Source: Sclerotiophoma versabilis
Lineage: Eukaryota; Ascomycota; Dothideomycetes; Pleosporales; Didymellaceae
Direction: 5' to 3'
Assembly: GCA_012274445.1 (NCBI GenBank)
Contig: JAAROD010000054.1
Location: forward strand, 930,001 to 994,000
DNA: 64,000 nt
The notes beneath the pieces were generated by a model, which saw only the letters and a list, made by a program, of their open reading frames with translations, did not search any database and was not told where the DNA came from. The stretch's first letter is position 1, and every line of letters begins with the position of its first letter. A program made the translations under genes and the position numbers. Positions 1 through 10,985 of this stretch are shown here, piece after piece.

Positions 1-2008
1 TTCGCAACAGCGACCTTTTTTGCATTCGATGCTTTGGGCGTCTCTTGTACGTTCGGCTTTGCGAGGCTAGTGCGACGGCGTCCGCGCCCGCGCTTTAGCG
101 GTGTCTCTGGTAGTGTCTTGGGCGGCGTTGAGGTGCGTGGCTTGAATTCCACTGACTGCTGCGAAGGCGAGCGGGTGCCGTTCGAGATGGAAGTCGGGAG
201 GTCGGCCAGAGGAGGGGAGCGGGCGCGCTTGGGCAAGGGTGAGGGCGTGGAGGAGGCGTCTGGTGTGCCGCCGGGCGAAGGCGAGAGCGACTTGCGCTTC
301 TTGGAGGGTGGAGAGGCCGAGGATGAACGGTTTTCGTCGCCCTGGAGGCCTCCAGCTTCGACCTCTTGCGCGGCGCTAGTGACTGCAGAAGGTAGAGTTG
401 GTGTCGGTGATGGACCGGGAGCATGCGCCGTGGCTACAAGCACAGGAGGAGACTCATCGTCAACCTCATCCGACGAGTCGGAGTACGTCACGACTGGTTT
501 GGCTGACCAGTTCGCGAACAGGAGCTCGCTTGGAGACTCCACTGGCACCTGCTCGACAGCCTGTTTAGCCGCGACAGTAGCCTGGAGACGTTCAGCGGTT
601 AAAGGCGAACCGGCGATCGGAGACAGTGAAGTCCCGGAGCACTTCACGCCGTGCAGTTTGCGCACCACAGTTGGAGGAGAGGGAGATTGAAGACGCTGTG
701 GCGTATCGACGGGACGATTATCCTCTGGGTCACCTTTCGACCTAGCAATCGCATCTTGAAGCCAGCGTGGCATATGATCGTCCTCATCGGATGAGGAGTC
801 AGACGAGTAGATGTCTTTGCTATTGTAGTCGAGACAAAAGCTTCCGAGGTGAGGTGCATGAGGAAGTGTTGTTGGCTTCGCGGGCGACCTTCCCTTCGCC
901 TTCGCTGGCTTGTGGAGGGTTTCAGCGACAGATGTTTATAGATCAACAGACTCATCAGGTGCAGCGAAGTCAAACCCTGAAGCATAGCCGTCATCTTCCG
1001 TGGGCAGAGCTGGTGTGTGTGTGTATATGCATGTCCAACGAGAATATCCGACTCAGGTGAAGGTGCGGCAGAGCGACGAGCGGAAGGACAAGGCGTGTCA
1101 AAGAGATGTTGCGGTACATGTGGCAGAAGTTGCGATAGATGAGATCCGTTGTTATCAATGTCCATCACATCGCCATACTGAAGCTCACCCCGGATTTGCT
1201 TCTGGTCTGAAGGAAGCAGATCGCGATCGAAGACTTCATCATGCTGTGCAGGGGAGTCACTGCGAGGTACGTCAGGGACGCCGGAGGAGAGACGTAACTT
1301 GATGGCAGAAATAAAGCCAGATTGTGGAGTGAGCTCGTCCATGTCCGGCGGCTCAGTGTCAGGTGATGGGAGGAAACCTCGCAGAGATGGAGTGTAGGCT
1401 GGGGTAAGATACGGTCCCATGCGCTTGCTCTCCCGGACGCGCTTGTTCACTTGCTCGTCAGTTGCAACAAACGCATAGTCGCGTTTGAGTTCCTTGATAA
1501 CCTCGTCCGCTTCGTTCTTGGCGAGGTGCTTGTCGACCATGCGCATCACTTCGGGTTCCATCCGTGTCAGCAGCTCTTGCGGATCTTGCAGTAATGCCAC
1601 GTAGTCTGAACGAAGCTGGAAGAGACGGATGATATGATAGACTGCAAGCTGGACTTTTGCGCGGTCGCACCTATTTCGGTTGAGGTAGATATAGAGGGCA
1701 GGCGCACTCACTGCGCCAGTCACGAAGCCAGCGAAGAAACCACCGTAGTGCGAGAGGGAGGTGGGGAGCTGCGCTTTACCGAACAGGAAGCGCGTGACTG
1801 CTTTTGCCATAGAATATAGGGAGAGCGTCGGGCGTGAAGTAGGGGCCCGCGCCGTGTTGATGTGGTTCGTGGTGGAAACCATTGCAGCAGATGGTATAGT
1901 AGCTGTGCGGGAAACGCTGGTAGAGATTTCCATTGCGGAAGTACAAGTTGTAGTACCTTGAGAGTAAGAAATTGAGACCCCGGTCATAAGCGTGTTGTTT
2001 GTAGACAT
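1..2008 (-). CDS. Hypothetical nuclear-type protein, 3' end beyond the left edge
   Basis: The frame opens at the ATG at 2008. A second candidate start is at 1810, just before a more ordered N-terminal domain. That domain has a short hydrophobic glycine/alanine stretch (about residues 90-110 from the first ATG) followed by a helical charged region. The distal part (908 down to 1) is Ser/Pro/acidic-rich with basic clusters PPSKKRK and PLPKRAR, which look like nuclear localisation signals, and an RGRGRR AT-hook-like patch near base 75. The two parts are in different frames, and the distal frame has TAA at 936-938. Either a 131-base intron (909-1039, weak GTTGGA donor, AAG acceptor, phase 0) joins them, or the gene carries lesions near a (GT)6 run at 1013-1024. 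Family not recognised. The stop codon lies outside the window. Confidence 0.6.
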
Positions 2009-2577
2009 TTCCACTGTGTGTCGTGGTTATATTCGTGGTTGATGAAAGGTGTTGTGATAGAGACTAACAGGAGCAGAGGAAGGATGGAAACAGACACCGA
2101 AGCTGGGAAGTAGATAGTATCTTGTAGCTTATGTGAGGCTAACGGTACAGGTGCAGCAGCGCGGTCGCTGTATTGGAAGAGTGTAGAGCGGGCAGCAGAC
2201 GGCAATTGTTGTGTAAACAAACAAGATGGAATGAAGAGCAAGTGAATGGCAGACCATGCTGTAGCTGTGGTGGAGCCCATGACGTTGGTGTGCAGTGTTG
2301 TAATGTTGAAGCGCTCCTTCACATCGAACGGTGTGGATCTCGAACAGCCTGGTGACAGTGTCGTGACAGAGGGTAACCACCAGGAAAAAGAAACTGGATT
2401 CTGAGTCGTATGCCAAGATCCTAGGCGTTGCTCAGGAACGACATGCAGAAACCGGTACTTGCAGGACGTAGGTATTGCTCACTGGCGGTCTCCATCCGGC
2501 CGAAAGGGCTCCTCTACAGCAATCCAACCCCCAGTCGTAATAACAAAGCAATCGAAAAGCATGCATCCAAACCACCC
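2009..2577. other. Intergenic spacer, no gene seen
   Basis: This stretch separates two minus-strand genes. Open frames here are short, overlap each other on both strands and show no family motif. It should hold the promoter of the left-edge gene and the 3' flank of the small glycine-rich gene. Confidence 0.6.
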
Positions 2578-2868
2578 TCACAACCCCTTTACCCTCCCCG
2601 CGCCAAACTGGCCCAACCCAACATCCCCCCTCCCATAGCCACCCCCATAGCCACCCCCACCACCTCCCGATCCATACCCATACCCACCACCATGCATCTG
2701 GCTACTCCTATCATTCCGCAGCGCAGTGCCGTACACGAATTGCTCGTCCACGGTGCGCGTCTTCCAGGGTGTACCCTTATACTTCTGGGCCAGGAAGCGG
2801 GCGAGCAGAATACCGATGACGAGCCAGAAGATGGCGAGGGCGAGCATGAAGGGGATGAAGAATCCCAT
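2578..2868 (-). CDS. Small glycine-rich single-pass membrane protein, 96 aa
   Basis: A single exon runs from the ATG at 2868 to TGA at 2578. Residues 2-24 form one hydrophobic helix (FFIPFMLALAIFWLVIGILL), followed by a charged segment (about 25-58) and a Gly/Tyr-rich tail with GGGYG repeats (about 60-85). The hydrophobic-first layout suggests a signal anchor in an endomembrane, with the Gly-rich tail on one side. I do not recognise the family. Codon use and the ordered hydrophobic/charged/Gly-rich layout make it more convincing than the antisense frames. The function is unknown. Confidence 0.6.
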   Translation of the reverse strand: MGFFIPFMLALAIFWLVIGILLARFLAQKYKGTPWKTRTVDEQFVYGTALRNDRSSQMHGGGYGYGSGGGGGGYGGGYGRGDVGLGQFGAGRVKGL

Positions 2869-3496
2869 TGTGGTGTGCTGACGGGGGTGTAGATGGTGGA
2901 GAAGTAAGTGTAGATATGGGTGGATGGGTTATTGTAATACAGCGGCACGATGGATAATATACAGTGGTATGTAAGAGGAATGTGAAGTATGAGAAAGCGA
3001 GGAGAGGGACTTGAGATGCGGAGGTGCGGAGTGATCGACTAGTGCTGTCTGCGGGTTCCGAGGTTTGGCGGTTTGTGGGGTAGCTCTGAGCTGGGGGTAT
3101 GACGTGCAGGATGGGGGCTCCGTGGTGTCCGATTGGTTCTGAGGCTTATGTGTGTGGAAAGGCAATCAAGACAGTTAAATTCATGTATGGAGAGACGTGT
3201 ACTTCATGTTGGGAAATCTGTCAGCTCGAGATCGAGTTTTCTGGTTCTTGCGAGGCGTTCAGAGAGCTTTGCGCAAGTCTTGGGTTGCAGGAGTGTAGTC
3301 TGGATCTGCTGAAGATCCAATACTCTTTCAGTATCCAATCTTCAGGACTAGGCCTCGAAATGTCACGCATGATTGGGAACGACCTTGGGATGGACCAATG
3401 GATAGACTGATCTGTTGAGTTGCCAGGTTTCGAAAAAAGGGTATACGCACAACTACACAACGCAGAAGCGGAGCATGACTGCAGACAGTCTCAGCC
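2869..3496. other. Intergenic spacer, no convincing gene
   Basis: A 103-codon plus-strand frame (3099-3410) is open here but has no recognisable domain or signal peptide. The stretch should contain the promoter of the small membrane protein and the 3' flank of the WLM protease gene. Confidence 0.5.
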
Positions 3497-4534
3497 TCAA
3501 GAAGCAGACCCAGCGCCCCTACCCTCATCCTCGGCCTGCTTCGTCCTCTTCACCCTCTCTTCAGCCGCTTTCGCCAGCACCTCTCTCCTGCTCAGACTCC
3601 CCGCGCTCACACTCCCACCAGCGCTACTCACCAGCGTTGCTCCATCTCCCGCGCTGCCCAGCACAAACTCCCCACCAGTCCACCCTCCATGATCGCACAT
3701 GTTCATCTCCTCCTCGCTCGGCTCGTAAAACTCCTGATTCCCAACGCTGTGACCACCGCTCCGCCAGTCATCCCTTTCAACTTCCTTCTCAATCTGTCTG
3801 CACAGGTTCCAGAAATTCCGATCATGCGGGCCCCACACATTATGCGCGAGCTCGTGGCACAGCGTCTTGCGAATCGTTTTGTAGTCACGATACCCATCGT
3901 AGGCATCGGTCCTCAGGCGCAACTCAATAACCTCGCCCTTGTTGCGGTTCAGGCCCAGCGTGCGGCTTTCATGTGTCGTGTGCATGGCCGGGTCCATCTC
4001 GGTGAGCAGCGGGACGCTGAACTTGTGGGTTCGCATCGCGGCTTTTATGCCTGCGTCGTCGCGCAGGCGCTCGAGGAAGGCCAGAGATCGCTCTGGGCGC
4101 GGGAGATAGGGCAGCGGACGGAGGGTGTGGAAAGTGTATTGCGCTTCTTCTTGTATGCGTTTGTAATCGCGACTGCGGGCTGGTGTGGCGGCTTTGACGG
4201 GCCCCGGTCGTCGAGGCGCGGACGCAGAGGATATGCTGGCGTTGAGGGACGATACCTCGGCGGTTGTGCTGCCCATCAGTGTGATCTTTTTGGTGTTGAA
4301 GTCGCTCAGAGGCAGAGAGGGGTTCTTGAGAGGCGGCTTTTGCAGGCCCAGTTTGCCGCCGATAAGCAGCTTCTGGTTCGATGGCGGTATGGAAAGCTGG
4401 TCGGCTATCCTGTCTGAGAGATCTGCTATTGTGGCATCGTGCGCAAAGGATAGCGTGACGGGCTTGCCGTGGTGTGTCAGTGTGACTTGTATCTCGTCGG
4501 CGCTCGCACTGTTCTGTGGCGCTTCCGTGGCCAT
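3497..4534 (-). CDS. Ubiquitin-like / WLM-domain metalloprotease, 345 aa
   Basis: The single-exon gene starts at the ATG at 4534 in good context (GCCATGG). Residues about 14-90 look like a ubiquitin-like fold (IQVTLTHHGKPVTLSF ... LLIGGKL). Residues about 125-300 form a WLM domain with the zinc motif CHELAHNVWGPHD, i.e. HExxH followed by Gly and a third His. This architecture matches fungal UBL-plus-WLM proteins related to the Wss1/SPRTN proteases that cleave SUMO/ubiquitin-marked DNA-protein crosslinks. A role in protein-adduct repair is inferred from that family. The C-terminal 60 residues are Gly/Ser and Lys/Glu-rich. All three zinc ligands and the catalytic Glu are present. Confidence 0.88.
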   Translation of the reverse strand: MATEAPQNSASADEIQVTLTHHGKPVTLSFAHDATIADLSDRIADQLSIPPSNQKLLIGGKLGLQKPPLKNPSLPLSDFNTKKITLMGSTTAEVSSLNASISSASAPRRPGPVKAATPARSRDYKRIQEEAQYTFHTLRPLPYLPRPERSLAFLERLRDDAGIKAAMRTHKFSVPLLTEMDPAMHTTHESRTLGLNRNKGEVIELRLRTDAYDGYRDYKTIRKTLCHELAHNVWGPHDRNFWNLCRQIEKEVERDDWRSGGHSVGNQEFYEPSEEEMNMCDHGGWTGGEFVLGSAGDGATLVSSAGGSVSAGSLSRREVLAKAAEERVKRTKQAEDEGRGAGSAS

Positions 4535-4991
4535 GGTGGTGTGGATTTTATGTAAGGCAGAGAATGCAGAAAAGCGTCAGATAGCTGCTGTGCTGTGAGT
4601 GAGTAGCGCTGTTAGCAGGTGATCAAGATATGAAGCTTCGCAGCTGCTTGCTGACGATTAGTCGTGGCGCTCGGTCTGTCGTGACGTTCGCGAGGCTTCC
4701 ATGTCAACGCCACGGAGATTTGTCATCCTAAATCCGACGCTACATGACTTTCACAATCATCGAACGAAGCTAGCCCCAAAGAGTACAGAACAATAGCATT
4801 GCATAGCATTTATCACCATTCAGGTGTCACTGAACCCCCTCTGCGCCTAAAATGCCGGCTCTCCTGCTGAGCGCAGTCTATTTTTGCATCCCCTGACCCC
4901 AAAGCGCCGTTATAAACTTGCAGATGCGAGAATCACACCAGCTTACTCCAGAAAGACACGCAACAGCTGTTGGACGTGCGCGTCAAATGAC
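4535..4991. other. Intergenic spacer between WLM protease and GCP2 genes
   Basis: This 457-base stretch upstream of the WLM gene, after the GCP2 stop codon, shows no gene. It presumably holds the protease promoter. Confidence 0.6.
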
Positions 4992-7828
4992 CTACACCAC
5001 GCCCTCCATACCCATCGGCACCTGAAACCCGCTCAGCCCCTCGCCCGCGCTCGTCAGCCTCGCACAGAGCTGCAGAAAAACCACCGTTTCAGTGGCAGCT
5101 AGGTAGTTCAGGGTATCGAGCAAAATCTTAAGATGCCTTGTAAAGCTGTCCTCGTACTTGGTCAACATGTCGAACATCTTGTCGAGGCGCTGGGGGTCAA
5201 AGACGGCATGTCTGAGACTCGATTGTGAGGTGTTGTGCGGCTGAGAGTCCATGGACGCGTTGACGCTGTGGACAAGGTCCGGGTCGCATGTGATGAGGTA
5301 GCGAGAGAGGGAGTAGGTAAAAGTAGCGAACATGTTGCAGGTGGACATGATTTTGTTGTTGATCTGGGGGTGTTAGCTCTCTCGGCAACGGACAATGGAA
5401 GGGTGGAATGGAAAGGGCAAAGTACCTTCAAGAGCTTGCTGTTCGTAAGCATGCACTCCTTCAAGCAAGTCGCCAGAAAATCAACATGATCCTGCATCAG
5501 CTCGTCCACCGTCCTCTTCACGCCTTCCCCGACCATTTCTTCGCTCGCCTTCCCTTCCTCTTTGAGCCGCGACATGAGCGACACCCAGTTCGGCTCGATG
5601 ACCTCGGCGGTGCAGTAGTACGTGAGCTGCTGCACAAAGACCATCATACGGGCGCGCAGCGTCCAGGCCTTGCGTTTCCACTGCTCGACCCGAGGGTTCT
5701 TGGAGCGGTGCTTCCACATGGAGTTCTTACCCTGCTCGCCCCAGCACTTGCCGAGGTCGGTCTCGAGATGCTTGAGGCTGAGCAGGAAACGGAAGAGGAG
5801 TTGGTAGCGGGTGAGTGTGACACGGCTGACTACCAATGAAAGTGGGAAGGGCATGTTGTAGTCGAACACCAGGGCTTGGTAGCCGGTGATGTCCTTGTCG
5901 TTTGTGATGTTGTCTGTGTTTGCGGGGGTGTAATTTGATATGGAAGTTGCGGCTTCTTGGTCAAGGCCCTGAACGTTGACGATTTTCATCAGCCAGTTTG
6001 TAAGGCCCACATCGTTGATCTGGACCTTGATGTCTTCCTTGTAAGGGTCCTCGACGGCCACGGAACCAGCGTGTCGGGTTGCAAGGTCGAGGAGAGATTG
6101 GAGCTTGCCGACGTTGACATGCTTTGCTGGCTTCTTGAGCTCCAGCTCGCCCATTTCGAGAAAGTAGGTGAAGAAGTCGGATCGGTCGAGGAAGAAGTAG
6201 TGTTTGAGCGAGCGTAATCGGGCGGGTAGTTGGTGTGTGGTGAGAAGTAGATTGAGGAGGGACGAGTTGGCGGAAGCATATGCAGAATTGACGTTGTCGA
6301 GGAAGCGCGGGTCGTCGAAGCTCGTCGGCGCATCTGCAACGCGCTTGCTGACGTCGACGCCGCCGCACTCGCGTACAACGTTGAGGTACTTGCCAGCCAG
6401 CAGCACCTTGTCCTTGACTGCCTCGAGCTGCGGCGGCACGAGTGCGTCTCGGATGGTGTATCGCTTTTCCCAGTACTCGTCTGTGTAGTCCTGGTCTAGG
6501 CGCTCGCGCTTGATGCTCCGCTGCTCTTTGACCAGAAACTCGGCATGCGGGTCCTTGATGCCGCCGTGGTGTAGCCACTCGTTCAGCATGGCCATGTACG
6601 GTCTGCTGGCCTCGCGCAGCAGGGTGGTGAGCAGTGTCCGCGCGGCAGGGTCGCCAGACATGGACGACAAGCGGCGGGTGATCAGACCGAGGACACTGCC
6701 GCCCTTGCACATCTTCTTGACCGTGGCCCCGCCTTCGCGCAGCGACTCCAGGATGTTCTCGAAGTCGTTGGTGTCGTCGTCGGTCTCGTCGTCCTTGTCG
6801 TCGTCGAGGATGCCGTTGGCCTTGAGCAGCTCGATGCCGGTGGTGTAGAGCTGGAAGAGCATGTGGCTGGTCTGCTTCATGTGCAGGTTGAGGACGTGCA
6901 GGGTGAAGGAGTGGTTCGTCAGCGACTGGTGCTCGAGCTGGGCAATCAGGGTCAGGTAGTCCTTCAGCAGGCGGCGCACGGCAGCGCACAGGGCGTGGTT
7001 GACGGCGCCGTACTGGTCGCGGCTGAGCACCTCGACGCACGTCTCGACGGCGATGTAGTGGGTGGCGGTGCGCAGCATGGCCTTGGTGAGGTCCTTCAGG
7101 CTGGGGTCCAGGCCGGGCAGCGTCTTGAAGGGCGGGCCCAGCAGCCGGGCCTTCTCGTCGTGCGGGTTGTAGGCGTCGGCGAAGCGGATGTAGAGGCCCT
7201 CGAAGCCCATGAAGACGAACAGCAGGTCCTCGATGACGGCCTGCTCCTGCGCGTCCAGCGACAGCTGGGCGAGCGGCGTGGGCTGCAGGGCGGGCGGGGC
7301 GGTCGAGGCCAGCGGGGGGATGGAGATGCGCGAGGCCAGCGGGGCGGTCGTGTGCGGCATCAGGCTGGCCTGGGGGTCCCACGGCGGCGGCGGCTGCTCT
7401 GAGGGCTGTCGCGCGGCGGCGCTCCTCGACGCCGCCTGCCTCTCCCGCTCCCGCTCCCGCTCCCTCTCCTTGTCCCTCTCCCTCTCCGCCCGGCTGCGCG
7501 CAGGGACGCGGCTGTCGGACGCGGGCTTCCGCGGGCTGCGCGTGCGCCGCACCTCAGTCTCCCGCTCGCGCACCTCGCGCTTCTCAGTGCGCCGCTCCCT
7601 CAGCTCCGCCGCCGTGCCCATGGCGCTCGATCGCGTGCTGCGCTGCGCCGTCCGGGCAGCGTCGCGCCGCTCGTCCCCCTCGCCGGCCGCGGTGCCTGTG
7701 CCTGCGCCGGTGCCTGGCCCGGCGCCCGATGCGACGCGGGGTCGCGATGTGGATGTGTAGTTGGCCGTGGCCGTCCGGCGCTCGGCGCTCGACTGCGGCT
7801 TCATGGTTGCGGGGTTGCGGGCGGACAT
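4992..7828 (-). CDS. GCP2: Gamma-tubulin complex component 2 (Spc97/Spc98 family)
   Basis: Two exons on the minus strand: 5426-7828 and 4992-5363, with a 62-base phase-0 intron (GTACTT...CCCAG), giving 924 aa. The core has the Spc97/Spc98 family pattern: an N-terminal GRIP1-like block beginning LLFVFMGFEGLYIRF (about residue 190), and a C-terminal GRIP2-like block including WEKRYTIR-type and LKHYFFLDRSDFFTYFLEMG motifs. The protein nucleates microtubules at spindle pole bodies as part of the gamma-tubulin small complex (family knowledge). Residues about 1-170 are low-complexity, including a run of alternating Glu/Arg. I chose the first ATG (7828). The frame is open further upstream but has no ATG. 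GCP2 is preferred over GCP3 because of the early VFMGFEGLYI-type block; this is moderately certain. Confidence 0.88.
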
Positions 7829-7996
7829 GGCAGGGGGAGGCGCTCCATAGGGGTGGCCCGCGGTGTGGCTGTCTGCGCGCAGTCGTCGTCTTTGTTTGTT
7901 GTTGGCCCGGCCTCCGCTGCACCTGCGGTCGAACAACGCGTCGAGGGCTCGCTAAGTGGGGCCTATGATGCAGCAACGCCCTGCAGTGCGCACGGG

Positions 7997-8283
7997 ACCT
8001 AGCGTAGACAGTGCATTGACATGATTTTTACTACAAACACACAGCACGTAGCGTAGATAGTATATTAGATATTGTTGATAACTATAAATAATATACAGAA
8101 CCTAGTATAGATGGTGTATTAGATATAATTTATAACTGCAAACACACAGAACCTGGCGTAGACAATGCATTCAGACATTATAACTACAAACACAGCACCT
8201 AGCGTAGACAGTATATTAGATATCGTTATGATTATAAACAACACACAGAACCTGGCGCAGACACTGCATCAAGATGAGATTAC
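7997..8283. repeat. Degenerate tandem array, about 5.5 copies of a 46-55 bp unit
   Basis: Copies begin near 7997, 8046, 8100, 8151, 8197 and 8250 with variants of ACCTAGCGTAGACAGT. Each continues into an AT-rich part (TATAACTACAAACACACAG-like). Alternate copies resemble each other more (a TATTAGATAT type and a GCATT type), suggesting a higher-order dimer of about 100 bp. The array sits in the 561-base spacer (7829-8389) between the 5' end of GCP2 and the 3' end of the transporter gene. The rest of that spacer shows no gene. Confidence 0.85.
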
Positions 8284-8389
8284 ATTCAATACTGCCGTCA
8301 TTCATCATGTCTCGTAACAGATCCAGCATGCACACATACCCACAACAGCCATCCACAGCTCACGCCACCACCTGAGATCACATTAGCAT

Positions 8390-10142
8390 CTACCCTCCCA
8401 CAACCGATTCGGTCCTGTGCACAGCATCTACCTTCTCTTCATACGACTCGAACACGTGCGTGCCCTCGAGCGTGTTCTGCTCAAACACATCCACATGCGT
8501 GCTTGCAAACTTGCGCGCAGGGATCCGCTTCTCAAACAGCAGATCCAGCTCCGCGAAGCTGCGGCCCCTGGGCTCCGGCAGCCGGAAGTACGTGTACACG
8601 ATGCTGAGGAAGCACGCGCCCGCCCAGAAGAAGCCCGCGTAGTTGCCCCAGTTCCACTGCCCGGGGTTCAGCATGTACGGCGTCAGCACCGACGTGATGA
8701 TGCCGACGACATTGTAGAGGTTGCGCCCCAGCACCACCGTCTTGATCTGCAGACGGCGCGTCGACAGCTCCGCCACGAGCGAGTAGCAGACTGTGCCGAC
8801 CGTGAGCTGGTAGAACATGGCCCACACAATCATCATCGCTCCCGTCGCCAGCGCTCCTTTTTCGCGCTGCGAATCTGGAACGAGGCCAAGGAATCCCATG
8901 ACGAAGAGCATCGCGCAGAGACCGCAGAGACCGTAGAGGTAGAGCGACCGTCGTCCAATACCGCACTTCATCAAGAACCACGCGCCAAAGACACCTGCCA
9001 TGTTGATGCCATACTGGCCCATGGCGAAGTCGTACGACGTCGATGGGTCAAGGCCAGCTTGCTGCAGGAAGTACGATGAGTAGCCGGAGAAGGCGTTACC
9101 GCTCAAGTTCTGAATAGCCCACGCCATGCAGACAATTTCTGTGCGGCGCAGGTCAACGCCCTTGAAGCAGTCGAGGTAGGTAGCACCCTTGGTGATCTTC
9201 TCTTCCAGGGCAGTCGTGTGCACCATCATGGCAACCGTCTCGTCAGCATCAAAGTCGGTTTCGCGATCCAAGCTGGTAAGACGGAGAAGCGACTTCTTCG
9301 CATCTTCGAGACGGCCCTTGCGGACAAGCCACCACGGTGACTCGGGAGCAAGGAAGACTCCAATGATAAGCGGCACAGGCCACATCCACTGCAAAGCGTA
9401 GGGAATGCGGTACGACCATTCGTCTTCACGGGTGACCATGGACCGGATCACACCGATGCCGATGACCTGGCCGAGACCCCAGCAGAAGTTGACATAGGTA
9501 GTCACTAAAACTATTAGCCATGGCAATACAAGGTTTCAAGAACAGTGACTTACAGTATCCGCGCAACGCAACAGGGCACACCTCACTCGCGTAGGTAATG
9601 GTGAGTGTCTGGAACACCCCCCACGGGATACCACACAGAATCTCAGCAACCAAGAGATGCACCACCGTCTGCGCAGTGAAGAAAATCGTCGTAAAGCAGA
9701 TGATCAGGAACAAACACGCAATAACCGTGTATCGGTATCCAATCGCCTCACTGATCCATCCGTTGAGGAACAGACCAATGATCTCGCCCACAATCACTCC
9801 GTTGCTCAATCCCGCCTGCCACGGCGCGGGAATCTCCCACGTCCCGTCTGGCAGCTGCTCGCCGTATTTGCGCTTGAACTGCGGGAATCCAAAGAAGTTG
9901 TTCAGCAGGCACACATCGTAGCCTTCCATGACAATGCACGTGCTGATCAGCACCGACCAGCCAATGGCTTTGGGGTAGAGCTTGATGCCCTGCCACAGCG
10001 TCATGTTGTGCTCTTTCTCCGTCGCGAGACGCGCATCGTTGATGACCTTATCAGCCGCGCCCTTGGGGTGCTGCTCATGGTCCTCAAAGAGTGGTTGTGC
10101 ATGCCCTGCCGCCTTGGGCTGGATGTCCTTCTCGTCCGCCAT
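8390..10142 (-). CDS. MFS sugar transporter, maltose/alpha-glucoside permease type
   Basis: Exons 9554-10142 and 8390-9504 flank a 49-base intron (GTAAGT...TTTTAG), giving 567 aa. The hydrophilic N-terminal tail (about 55 residues) is followed by twelve predicted membrane segments. Sugar-porter signatures are present: GYDVCLLNNFFGFPQF in TM1, the PESPWWLVRKGR motif after TM6, and a loop with ELSTRRLQIKT and PEPRGRSFAELD after TM12. The PESPWWL form and the LNNFFG segment fit fungal MAL-type alpha-glucoside/maltose permeases that import sugar with protons at the plasma membrane. The exact substrate is inference. Confidence 0.88.
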
Positions 10143-10985
10143 GTTGGCTAAGAATGTTGTGGTGGGATGAAATTGCCCCTCACAACAACGTCAGATGGGT
10201 CGTCGCACCGGATGTCGTACCGGTAGCTGAGGCGTTGGGAAACGGGCAGTGTGGATCCCAATGGGTGCTCCACTGGCGGGCGGGTGTCAAAGAAAGCAGA
10301 AATCCGGGGAAGGGGGGCGGTTGTGTCACCTGGGCATGAGCAGAAGTGAAGGTTGCGGCGCTCTTCAACTTAAACAATTTTTTTCACAGTGGAGATTGCT
10401 TGCTTGCGAGCGAGCGGTCAAAAGGTCGCGTGCAAGTCGACGAGCTAACTCGACTGCGGGCTCAGCGCGCTGTCATTGGTATGAAAGGTGGAGTTGCCTG
10501 CTCAACGCAGTTAGTTGCTGTCCGTCCATCCAATGAGCATAGCCGAGGATAATGGCGGAAAAACTAGTCTGGCCTGGTCCGCTTAGGTGGCTGCAGTCGG
10601 CAGTGCGATGAGATCTCTGCCCTGAGGTCGGTTTCTGGGGTAAACAGGGTGATTGGGATTCGGCATATGATCATTCGCCCTAGAATGATGCGAAGCATGG
10701 TTAGTTGCATGCTTCTCCGCGTTTTAAACGCATGGCGCCCGCTAGAAACCTGGGGGAAGGAGGAGCCGCTGGCGGGTTATGGCGAGGCTGCCTTAATGCG
10801 GCTCTGAGGGTAAAAGTCCCCGATGTTAGCGCGCGGGCTAATGTCCCGAAGCAGTGCCAAGGGTAATTCTCGCCGATAGCTCAGTATATAGCTGCCGCCG
10901 AACCTCACAAATGCGCAACTCGAAGACATTTGAGGCGCTCAACAATCGGAAAGAAGAAATTCAATCGTTCAGCTGACTATACTGA
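10143..10985. other. Intergenic spacer, 843 bases
   Basis: This stretch should hold the transporter promoter and the 3' flank of the M6 protease gene. No gene, repeat or clear TATA element was seen. Confidence 0.6.

Noticed and set aside
3099..3410. A 103-codon plus-strand ORF
   Set aside because: No signal peptide, domain, intron partner or promoter element; treated as chance.
5961..7382. A 473-codon minus-strand frame inside the GCP2 gene
   Set aside because: It is an alternative frame of the GCP2 exon with Arg/Pro/Ala-biased translation; the Spc97/Spc98 frame explains the locus.
7997..8283. A CRISPR-like array
   Set aside because: Units are directly adjacent and degenerate with no unique spacers, in a fungal nuclear genome; it is a minisatellite.
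8390..10142. Reading the transporter, LPMOs, GH6 and regulator as one co-regulated gene cluster
   Set aside because: The genes are spread over 50 kb with unrelated housekeeping genes between them; the sequence shows no shared motif that I can demonstrate.
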